Shown here piece by piece: positions 55,485 through 64,000 of a stretch of DNA of 64,000 nt. The translations under genes and the position numbers were made by a program. Under the pieces are notes generated by a model. That model saw only the letters and a list, made by a program, of their open reading frames with translations. It was not told where the DNA came from and made no database searches. The stretch comes from Ilyonectria destructans. Its lineage: Eukaryota; Ascomycota; Sordariomycetes; Hypocreales; Nectriaceae. Every line of letters starts with the position of its first letter. Within the stretch, counting starts at the first letter, position 1. The stretch is from positions 372,001 through 436,000 of the forward strand of contig JAHEWK010000029.1 in assembly GCA_020740775.1 (NCBI GenBank), read 5' to 3'.

Positions 55485-58351
55485 TCACTGAGCTTTTCTC
55501 CCCAAGATGCCTTTCAACACTCCAGACAGACGCCAACGTACTACTAAATGGTCGTCGAACAGTGTTTTGACGGACTCCCAGTACTGTAGCTGATAGCGTT
55601 TAGACGCATCATTTTGTAGCAGAAGCATCTGTTCCTGGATTTTCTCATAGGCTGCCAGTTCTGAAGAACCTGACTTTTCCGTCGCGAACTCGCTTTCAAC
55701 GCCCCGTTTTCTAACAGAAAGCGAACAAGCTCAAGACGTATATCGGTGAAAAACCCTTCGGACTTCTTTGATGCCAGGACCCATTCGTCTTCTAAAACGC
55801 AGGAAAGGATCGACTTCTGGGCTGGATTTGGCTTCAGAAGTTTGGGGTTAGATTTTACTTTTGTCGGACGTAGGGTGCAACTGCATATTCGGCGGCCAGA
55901 CCAAGAAACGGAGTAAAGCCCTCTGTGGTCGTGGATTCGGGGCTGAAGTATCGAGTATTGGACCAGTGAGGAAGGTTGTCGCCCGAGGACCTCGGCGCGA
56001 GATAGTGGCCATAGAGAGGCAGAGTACCGTTTGCGAGCCTACACGAGGTGCTAACCTCCGTGAGGTTCGAATCCAACCTATCAAGAACCTTGACCAAGAA
56101 CGGGATGTTTGGCGTATAGTCTCGAACAAGAGAAGCGTGATGGAAGCTGGTTCGCACAATGTCCCAAAAGTCGTCGGGAATGGACGCGCCGCGGTCCATC
56201 CAGAACGAAGTGTCCGGTATGTCAGCAGTGCATGCCTTGAGGAGAGCGAGATGGGGGTCAAACTGGGCTGGGGACTTCGAGCATATCTCTGGCCATATGG
56301 TTAGGATCCAGTCTCGGACGGTTCGGTGTAGATAGTCGACTTGTCCGTAGTCAGAAACTTCCAGAAGTCCTCCAGTCCGGCTATTCACTCTTCTCTTCAT
56401 AACCTGAAGGATATGGCGTGCACGTTGCTGTCTTATGATATTGATATTCTCATCAAGTGAATTCTCCTCGTCGGCCAGCCACATTGTGACGGCGCCTAAC
56501 GAGGATGTCGAGCACCGGTGAATTTGGAACAACTGGGAAGAATGGGCTAAATATCCAGGTTTCATTCTGCTCCAAATATTCTGGTAGAGTCCGGACAAAT
56601 CGCTCGGGAGCTCATCGAGTACGGCCTGAAGATCGGCCAGTCTGTCGCCCTCGGTAAGGCCGTCGCGGAGGGTCTGAACTACGACGGAGACCCAAAGAAA
56701 GACTCCTTGCGCTTTGCTTATGATGCCGTCTATCAGCTGACTAGCGTCTGATGGAAGTGCATCTCTGAGTTCTCGGAATCCCGGAGTCCGCTGAAACTCG
56801 CTCTTGACGAACTTTTCAATATCACCAGCCGTGAGGTCTTCTATTTGCAGACTTGGACTGTAGCTGAATGCATCCAAGAGCACATTCCAAGGACGACTGC
56901 TGACACATATCTTTGTGCCCGGGTGGGAGTGCAGGAGTTTCACGAACCCAACTAACTTGTCGTGCTCTCCTTCAAACTCATCGAGCCCATCGATGAAAAC
57001 TGCAAGATTGAACTCATCCCCAGCTAGGAGACACAGGGCAGAAAAGCTTTCCAGGAGCTCATACCACGTCCAATCCGGGGCCACTTCAAAAGCCTGCGAC
57101 CCGAATATCTTGAACAGGGCCCAGCGCCGGGGGCAGACTTTGGGAATGATTTCCCGCATTTGCGCCAGGCATTGAGATAGCAGAGTTCGGAGGAGGCCCT
57201 CTTGAGATTTCTGCATTTCGCTTCCGGCATTCCACGAGTAGAATGTAGACAGTATCAGAGGGCGATCGGACGACCAGAGCCGAAGGTGCTGCTTTATCGC
57301 CTCATCCTCAATGAGGAATTTCATCAAAGTCGATTTTCCAGCCCCTGGCTTACCCGTAATCCAATATATGTCAGGGACGGAGCTCTTCAGCCATGTAGTA
57401 TAGTCGGACCACAATGGTTTGCCACCTTGAGTGATTGGCGGTTCCGTAAAGATCCATTCGAATGTCTCCTCGTGAGGGCCAAGTATAGCACGCTCTCGAT
57501 AGTCTATGTCCCGGAATGAAAGGCTTTTAATGATCTCGTTTGTGCAAGATCGATAATCAGTTTCGCCTCCACCTATCGACAAGTATTTGGCTCTGCTAAG
57601 CAAAAGTTCGTGGGCGCCCATGTCCCACTTCGACGACCAGATGCTCTGAATAATCGCTCCGCGCTTGGAGTCTGCCTCTGAGTGACTGGCATCGAGAGCT
57701 TGTATCAATGGTGAATTAATAGTGTGGCTGCTGGTTTCCGATCGGCCCAAAGCCGTGGCAATGGTCGCACATTCGCAGGACAACTTGCCCAGGACACGAG
57801 TCCCTGGTACAGATTTTTCCCTAGACCTCATGGTCAGACAGACATCTCGTAGCAAGTCGAGATAATGAAACCGGCATTACCAGAGAACGGTTAACATGGC
57901 GAACATCATCCGCTCCCTTCCATCACAGAGCCTAAGCCGCAAAGCTCTTCTCCGTTCTACATTCAGCACGCCTTTCAGCGCGAGGACAAAAGAACTAAAG
58001 ACTCGACCAGGCTGGCGTTTGATGTCTTGTTTCAGAGGCTTTGGGCCTTCGGTCTGGCTGTCGAGCAACTCTTTAGTCCCCCTAACACGCAGTTCTTTGA
58101 TTGCGTTGATAAGCTCGGAGCACAACTCCTTACACTCGTTGCATGTTTTCAGCAGTATCGCCTCCGAGCTCCCATCGATGGGCTGCGGTTGATTGAGGAG
58201 AGCAGACTTGTCTTCGATATTTTTACTGAGCTGCGCTATTTCACTCGCAATTTCCGATAGCTCGTCCATTTCTAATGCTTGCCCTGATGCTGAATTGTAC
58301 ACCTCACGGGTCTCGGACAACACGCGCGTACCGAAGTCGACAAGTTGGACT
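55485..58351 (-). pseudogene. NACHT STAND (NLR-like) gene, N-terminus cut by a MITE
   Basis: Exon 1 (58351-57882) has the fungal N-terminal STAND domain (VQLVDFGTRVLSETREVYNS). A 55-bp intron follows (57827-57881, GTAATG..TGAG). Exon 2 (57826-55855) carries NACHT: Walker A GKPGAGKST, Walker B LAVFIDGLDEFEG, and ICVSSRPW. Near 55855 a one-base loss shifts the frame; the protein continues LLKPNPAQKSILSCVLEDEW, and a second shift near 55728 leads to the tail ELAAYEKIQEQMLLLQNDAS ending at TGA 55485-55487. The first 10-15 residues and the start codon are gone: the MITE at 58352-59229 abuts VQLVDFG. STAND proteins are nucleotide-switched signalling proteins in fungal incompatibility and defence. 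Confidence 0.82.
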
Positions 58352-59229
58352 CAAGGTGGCGATCAACTCCACCGCTATTCCACCAGTTGAAAAGTGACGC
58401 CCACTTCCACATCCACTCAATTCCATCAGCCGGAAGCTCGATGACTAATCAACTCGATATTAACTCGTGAGTGGGTTGATGTGAGTTGATTTGAGTGGAC
58501 GTTCCAGCAGGAGGGGGATGGCACCCTACAAACGCGGGTTCGCGACAACATTGGAAGCGCTTCGCGATACCACACACGTGCCTTCGAGTAAAAGTCTCTC
58601 GTCGTAAGTCTGTTTGAGGCATCTCCGGTCAGCAACTTCCCGACAATGACGTGGAAAGTGATCAATGAGCGTGTGCTGTGCCGCTAGTGAGACGATGGTG
58701 CCACTTACCCTACACCCACAACAGAAGCCAGAGAGTCGGTTCTTTGGGCTAAATTCCACGGCTACTTGTGGTCTTAAAGGTCAAGGGATCTTTCCTTGTG
58801 GATATGGCCTTTTGGATTCAATATACATAACGACAGTGACAGACAATGGGCCTGCAAACATGTGCTTTGAAGAAGGGATGCCGATTGCTAGACATCAAGC
58901 CGAGTGTACCTAGAATATCGAAATAATTAGTGAGCATGAGAGCTTGCTCAGTAATCAGATCCCCAGAGGCAAGGACGGGGGCTATGGTGGAGAGGAGGAG
59001 GAAGATTGGTTGGCTGCAGAAAAAGAGGACAAGACGGCGAGTGGGAAGAATGAACCGGGATTGATCGTGTAATTAATCATCGTATTGCTGCTCCACTGGA
59101 TGTCAATTCCACCCACTTCAATTCCACGAGACCCCTCGGTTGATCAACTCTACATAGAGAATCCCGTGGGAGGTCCACTCAATTCAATATACCCTCAGCG
59201 GTGGATTGGATTGAGTAATCGCCACCTTG
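58352..59229. mobile_element. CAAGGTGGCGAT-ended MITE, 878 bp
   Basis: The left end is CAAGGTGGCGATCAACTCC and the right end, read inward, is CAAGGTGGCGATTACTC, with many CAACTC/GAGTTG-type subterminal motifs. No transposase frame. The CA start and subterminal repeats suggest hAT, but the flanks (GTTGGACT and TTCAGGAG) are not duplicated, so the copy may have recombined after insertion. Similar ends occur at 22009 and 22423. Confidence 0.65.
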
Positions 59230-59334
59230 TTCAGGAGAAAACGAGCACTTCGGAGTGAACGACGGGAAACCAAGCTTGAGAAGAGAAAGGAGAACTCCTT
59301 GTCGCTGCAACCTGACCGTCCTGACTAGGATCAC

Positions 59335-59640
59335 ACTGCCGCCATCGCCTTCTTAAACACGGCCTTTCTATCCTTTCAACCCCAGTTTGGCCTGGCTGCA
59401 TCAGAACCATCCAAACTACTCGAGCGAATCCACGTATTAGACAGTGGCGCCTCCTCCCACACGTTCTGCCACCGACGGAACTTTACATCACTCGAGAAAT
59501 TCACCGGCTCTGCCATCAACGGCATAGCTGGCTCGGCCATTATGCCTGAGGGGCAAGGCACATCCACCCTCAAAACCAGATGGAACAATGCCAAGGGAAC
59601 GACAACCTTTCATAAGGCACTTTACGTGCCAGGCGCTCAC
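59335..59640 (+). pseudogene. Copia retrotransposon protease/gag-pre-integrase fragment
   Basis: The frame reads IHVLDSGASSHTFCHRRNFT, then SAINGIAGSAIMPEGQGT, then TTTFHKALYVPGAH. LDSGASSH is the aspartic protease active site of Ty1/Copia polyproteins and ALYVPG the following conserved block. Nothing else of the element is nearby. Confidence 0.72.
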
Positions 59641-59890
59641 GAAGGCGGGGAGGAAATGATCGCGCATCCAAGTCGAGAACATACTGAACAATTGTGTGTT
59701 CCTCCAAATCAGTCAGAATCCGTGATTTGGGCGCGCTGTCGCGTCGTGATGGTCGACCGTTGAGCCTACACCTCAGGGTCGTTCGGGGAACCTCGAAAGA
59801 CTTGGTGATAGACCTAGTACTCAGATCTGGCTCTCTTTTCTTAGCTTGAAGGGCCAATTGCACGTAGGTCTCGGTCCCAACAGATTCCAT
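59625..59890 (-). pseudogene. pogo/Fot-type transposase N-terminal fragment
   Basis: ATG 59890 on the minus strand opens MESVGTETYVQLALQAKK, then RSITKSFEVPRTTLRCRLNG (psq-type helix-turn-helix) and LTDLEEHTIVQYVLDLDARS, the start of the CENP-B-like DNA-binding region of fungal Fot/pogo transposases. After about 80 residues it runs into the Copia fragment, so the catalytic DDE part is missing. AGTCAGGAAAT upstream (59919-59929) may belong to its end repeat. Confidence 0.68.
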
Positions 59891-60542
59891 TTCTTTTCGT
59901 GCGTGAAAAACGCGTTTGTATGTAGACAGTCAGGAAATTGTGTTTGAGTGGGCCACTCGCTTGTCCGGCTGCTCGCTTATTGTTGAAGGAAGCCCACGGC
60001 CGCCTACGGCGGCTGTGGCCTCAGGCAGCCGGGACCTCATACAGGCTCCAATTCCCTCGCCTAGCTAGCTAGTGATAATCATCAATGCACACATCGTTGA
60101 CCTCTTAACACTTATCATGCACGCCTAAGCATATATTCCGTGAGACATTTGCATAGTCAATTCGTTAATGCGACATGAGGTAGCAATTTATAACAATCCG
60201 GATTGTTGGGACTTACTATCACCATATAAATTATGTAGGATATCATGTACCTTTGATTCAACGCATTTTAATTAGCTAGACCCCCTGGAGTGACTGTGGT
60301 GGAGGTTTACAACACTAAGGGAAACAAACGCATTGCCGCCAGTGCTACCATTGCCAGAACCCAAAAAGTCGAGGAAGGCCTAAGAAGGATGGCCTGGACT
60401 CTGCCTGAGGTACCATGGAAAACGGGCATCCAGTGCCAACAGTTTTTCCCTTCCAGAGCTGCCAGCGGATGGTTTGGAATTTTCCATCATGTTCATGATG
60501 TTCCTGCGCAGTCATTCTCTGTTTCTTGGCGATCCTTCGTTT
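59891..60542. other. Intergenic stretch, nothing recognised
   Basis: Between the pogo fragment and the 3' end of the bHLH gene. It includes a GC-rich imperfect palindrome (CCACGGCCGCCTACGGCGGCTGTGG, 59995-60019). Confidence 0.5.
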
Positions 60543-61740
60543 TCAACTCTTGTCTTGGTCGTCGGCTTGTTTCTTGCCATCCGCATCGGCTTTGAAATCG
60601 AGCGGAGTTTCCTGGCTCGACGAGGACACTGTACCATCAGAGGCAGATCCCTTTAGCCGTCGGAGATTTCCATGAAGCTCGAGGTTCTCGCGTTCCAACT
60701 CAGCGCGCTCTTGCTCCAGTAATTGTATATGCTTGCGAGCCATTTCCAGAACTTCACCCTTGCTCACACGGCGGTCCGCGTCATTCCCCTCCGATTCGTC
60801 AGTATCGCCATTTCCATTGTTCCCCGCGCGAAGTTGTTCTGGTAGGGCGCTGAGAAGGGATTCGAATTGGGCATTGAGACGATTTCGATACTGCTTCTCG
60901 ACGAGGTTGTGGGAGGCGCGCGTTCGGCGTTCCTTAGGGGTATCGTTTGGCCGGGAATGGCTGTTCTTCGAAGTACGAGACGCGCTTCTGAGCTTTGCTT
61001 GACGGCTAGAAGCTGTTGATGCTGTAGAAGCCATGGACGTGGATTCGGACCCATTGCTGGCGCGGCTGTCCTGTGACGTGGAGCTGGGACTGGCAGCGTC
61101 CGATACCGAGGGAGCGCCACCACCAGTACTGGCACTGCCAGCAAGGGATGTTTCGGAAGACTTTCTGTTATCTCTTTTCTGTCGTCGAGATCGGGCAGTT
61201 CGCTTTTGTCGTGAGCTCGAGATATGGTCCTCTTCTTGCGCTTCGTCTGGGCCCGGCTCTGCCCAGGGATTGCTCGCTACTGTCCCTAGAGAAAATGCGT
61301 CTGATTGTTGTCGGTAGGCTGTTATGCGGGTATAATCGGAGGCAGTTTGAACATCTTGGGTCAGGTCTGACGTGGGAAGACCACCATATGTTGGTTGATC
61401 TAGACTGAGGTCCCAAGGAATGGGCTCCATAATATCCATTGACGTATCCCCTACATCCATTGGGTTTAGTCACGACTGCGAGTTCCAAGTAGCTTTGGTG
61501 TGACATACAGAAATTCAGTGCCATCTCTACATCCAGAATGGGTGATGAGATGCAGTCAGATTCTGGAGAGGAAACGGCTGTGCTCTGGAGAGGCGACAGT
61601 GCAGGGTCATCGAAAAAAAGGCCCGGGGGGTCCTTCCCATAGTAGTTTTCGTAAAATGGTGCCTTATTGGAGTAATAGTCGGATCTGGGGATGGATTGAT
61701 CCCACGCAGGTGGAAAGTGACCGATTTCTGACGCCGCAGC
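60543..61740 (-). CDS. bHLH-leucine-zipper transcription factor (5' end unresolved)
   Basis: Exons 61740-61509 and 61450-60543 are joined by a 58-bp intron (GTATGT..TGTAG, branch GTGACTAAAC) and the frame closes at TGA 60543-60545. The splice rebuilds VEMALNFWDTSMDIMEPIPW. The bHLH is SHNLVEKQYRNRLNAQFESL, then a loop with GDTDESEGNDADRRVSKGEV, then LEMARKHIQLLEQERAELER as helix 2 running into a zipper. The basic region with His-Glu-Arg type contacts suggests E-box binding. Upstream of 61740 there is a TTAG acceptor and the exon has no in-frame ATG before residue 73, so a short 5' exon with the start codon is missing from the model. Otherwise the gene looks intact and would encode a nuclear regulator. 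Confidence 0.78.
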
Positions 61741-63375
61741 CTAACAAACGATGAGCATGTTCTTCAAGTTGAAAGATGACAATGCCCCACGGTTTGTTCC
61801 AGCGATCTGGATACCTTATGTTGTGTCGCGGAAAATTATGCAAGAGCGCCACAGGGATGTCGGCTTTTGGGGGAAAGTGGAGCAGGATGCTGGGAGGAGG
61901 GATGTGATTGGGTAGGCTGATTTGCACGGAGTAGCTGGGGATAGATCCCGAGTGGATTCAATGACGAAGAGGATCCATGGTACCTACATTTTCGCTTGTG
62001 CGACAGAACAGGACCAGGTCAAAAGGACATATCGTAGCGTCCATTTTCGTGCGGGAGATAAGGTCGATGTAACCTCTAGAGAATTTATTACCATGATTCT
62101 TCAGGGACTTGATATAAGCTTTGAGTTGAAGTATTTCTGGATGCCGGGGATAACACTGTCCGGCAGCAACTTAGTGGCAGCCACCCCTTGATGCAAGAAT
62201 GGGCTGATTACAACGGCCATGGCCGAGTCACGAGGAATACTACGTAGGCCTAAAGTCTCTATCTGACGCAAGAAGTTGGGATCCCGGCTCGTGGGCGGTC
62301 CAGGACGGATGCTGCTCTGTTCTACGTAGTATTCATCATGCAGCATTTTGCCGCCAGTTAGCTTCATGGTTGTTCAGATTCACAATGCAGAAGCTCTGCT
62401 TCCCCTCCCCACTCCGATGTATTCGCGGGGGTCCGAATCGCACGATCGAACGATGGGCTCAAGTTCTGGACCCTTTCAGCCACACTTGTTTCAGCCAATC
62501 ATCATCATCTTATTGTCAGCAGAGGTAGACCACGACAGGGGAGCTTTTCCTGTTGAATGATTGATCTCATCGTCGTTTTGAGTTACGTTTCCCTTCTTCC
62601 CCGCAGGACCTGACGTACGTCGTACAGTACGTAGGGCTGGTCAGGTCAGATATGGCCTTGACAGTAATACTGCGGGAGCAATGCTGAGAGAAAGAACCAC
62701 AGGGCGTCAGATGGCTCTAATGGGGAGAACTGTGCCTAAATATGGGCGAGAGCTAAGGTTGACAGTACGTAATCAGAACTTTGGCCAGAATGTCACTCTG
62801 AACCATCATTGTTTGTCCATCAATTAACACTCTGATCACATCTGCTCGGTAGTCTGTACTACCCGTCGGTCTATGGCCTCCAGCCCGACCGGTAGTGCTC
62901 ATACTGGATTTTCTGTGACGATTGCCAAGGCGAACTCCGGATGCCGATCCCCAGTTGTTTGTCCAAGGGCCTAAGACCGGTACTTTTGTACGTCATACGA
63001 TATGACGAAAGGGTTGCAGGGGGTTGAATCCTGCCTCTAGGTCTAGACTTGGGGACTTGGCAAGGGAAACCCTGCAGTGACTGTGGTCCAGATCGTGGAC
63101 GCTCCCCATGGCGAATTACACGGCGAGACGGAAGCCATGTGGCGGCGACCATCGCCCGCTGAACAGCCGGTTGATGCCCCGAGAATAGTGGCATGTGCAA
63201 AGAGGAAAAATCGGTAATGTACGGAGGGCCCTTTCAAAAGTCTTTTCCAAGCGCTAGCAATGCCAAGCCGCTAGTCAACGCCACAGGAAAAAAACAAGAA
63301 GAGACCCCCGCACTCGAATTAACGTGTAACCTCCCTCTTCCACATTCTTTCCGTGTCAACACACTTCTATTCATA
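61741..63375. other. Intergenic stretch; bHLH 5' exon probably inside
   Basis: The missing first exon of the bHLH gene should lie between 61800 and 62100; ATG at 61977 (MDPLRH, minus) is a candidate but meets a stop without splicing. A palindromic run GACGTACGTCGTACAGTACGT lies at about 62611-62631. The last 130 bp before 63376 should include the Tc1-type element's left end; I could not define its terminal repeat. Confidence 0.4.
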
Positions 63376-64000
63376 ATGGCAACGCATCGGCATAATGATA
63401 TTGCAACCCGGGCCTTGGTCGTGGCTTGGAGATGCCCTTCCGGCGGCAAGACCACTGCAGAGACAGCCATTTTGACTGGTATTTCAGTCCGGCAGGTCAA
63501 CTATATCCACAAGAGAGCTCTAAAGAGGGGTTTTCAGCCCGACCTACAGCCTGTCTCAATCCGCAATGAATTCCTTGAGGATGCTAGCCGCTCAGGGCGC
63601 CCAACGAAGCAGACGAATGAGACTAAAGAGCAGGTTATTGCTAAGGTACGCCGGGATCGCTATGGACGGGAAAAAACATGTGCTGAGATTGCTGGAGAAA
63701 TGAGCATTAATAGATTCGACATTTCTGGTATTACTATCTGGAGGATCCTTAAGAAAGCCGGCTTCCATAAGACCAAGCCGACAAGGAAGCCCGGCCTGAC
63801 GAAGAAGATGAGGAAGCAACGGCTGGATTGGTGTCTTGCACACCAGAATTGGACTCTCGAGGACTGGAAGAATGTTATTTGGTTTGACGAAACGTCCGTT
63901 ATCTTGCTCCATCGCAGAGGCAGCTATCGCATATGGCGGAAAGCAGAAGAAGCTTTTACCCGCAGCTGCATTCGGGAAAGATGGAAAGGGGCAGTTTTTC
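63376..64000 (+). CDS. Tc1/mariner-type transposase, open at the window edge
   Basis: ATG 63376 opens a frame with no stop to the window end (208 codons). The N-terminal helix-turn-helix part is KTTAETAILTGISVRQVNYI; the second DNA-binding helix region lies around EQVIAKVRRDRYGREKTCAE and GITIWRILKKAGFHKTKPTR; the start of the catalytic domain with the first Asp is WKNVIWFDETSVILLHRRGS. Length and layout are as expected for the first two thirds of a roughly 340-residue transposase. No frameshift or stop is seen, so this is the best-preserved transposase in the window and may be active. It could mobilise TA-flanked MITEs, but a match of ends cannot be checked here. Confidence 0.85.
   Translation, partial: MATHRHNDIATRALVVAWRCPSGGKTTAETAILTGISVRQVNYIHKRALKRGFQPDLQPVSIRNEFLEDASRSGRPTKQTNETKEQVIAKVRRDRYGREKTCAEIAGEMSINRFDISGITIWRILKKAGFHKTKPTRKPGLTKKMRKQRLDWCLAHQNWTLEDWKNVIWFDETSVILLHRRGSYRIWRKAEEAFTRSCIRERWKGAVF

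Noticed and set aside
63234..63912. Two minus-strand frames at the right edge
   Set aside because: They are antisense to the open Tc1/mariner transposase frame.
1..64000. CRISPR arrays, rRNA or tRNA genes
   Set aside because: No regularly spaced direct repeats and no recognisable rRNA or tRNA sequence were seen on reading both strands; a tRNAscan-type search was not possible.

Overview
The window is nuclear DNA of a filamentous ascomycete (Pezizomycotina, probably Sordariomycetes). The evidence is short introns of about 45-75 bp with GT..AG borders and CTAAC/CTGAC-like branch points, fungal families (Zn2Cys6 and homeobox-C2H2 transcription factors, a Csi2-type wall protein, SigF-like NTF2, fungal NACHT and NB-ARC proteins), and fungal transposons of the Tad-like LINE, hAT, MULE, pogo/Fot, Tc1/mariner and Copia/gag-LTR types. 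It is an accessory, repeat-rich region: few genes look intact and many are broken by insertions, frameshifts or stop codons.

Layout. 1-4.9 kb: a transposase-like C-terminus, a Zn2Cys6 regulator with one in-frame stop, and decayed hAT plus MULE transposases. 4.9-11.7 kb: an intact GNAT acetyltransferase, an intact three-exon homeobox-C2H2 regulator, and the N-terminal part of a molybdopterin oxidoreductase. 11.7-17.7 kb: a 233-bp-armed inverted repeat holding AT-rich DNA and LTR scraps, a truncated conserved protein, a LINE nested in a LINE, and the tail of an S10 carboxypeptidase. 17.9-21.2 kb: a flavin monooxygenase gene split by a 490-bp hAT-like MITE, divergent from an intact SigF-like NTF2 gene. 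21.8-26.6 kb: a Gln-rich gene remnant, small MITEs, and an NB-ARC (NLR-like) gene split by a 1,567-bp hAT-like element that carries another MITE. 27.6-34.6 kb: a Csi2-like gene abutting an antisense ABC-transporter fragment, a LINE, an LTR/gag fragment, and a small zinc-ribbon-like gene. 37-38.5 kb: two small genes. 39.9-45.8 kb: MITEs, a Ser/Thr-rich one-pass membrane protein, and a second LINE type. 47-53.2 kb: an F-box-like protein, a six-exon Zn2Cys6 regulator with a stop codon inside the zinc cluster, and a seven-helix membrane protein. 54-64 kb: hAT and amidohydrolase fragments, a NACHT STAND gene cut at its N-terminus by a MITE and frameshifted at its C-terminus, Copia and pogo scraps, a bHLH regulator, and a Tc1/mariner transposase that is open to the window end.

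The strongest observations are two non-autonomous hAT-like insertions with 8-bp target-site duplications whose removal, on paper, exactly restores a gene reading frame (FMO and NB-ARC); a TA-flanked MITE family with 80-bp palindromic ends whose smallest copy is a perfect 46-bp palindrome; and repeated inactivation of regulators and NLR-like genes. All gene models come from reading the sequence. No database search, expression data or GC computation was available.
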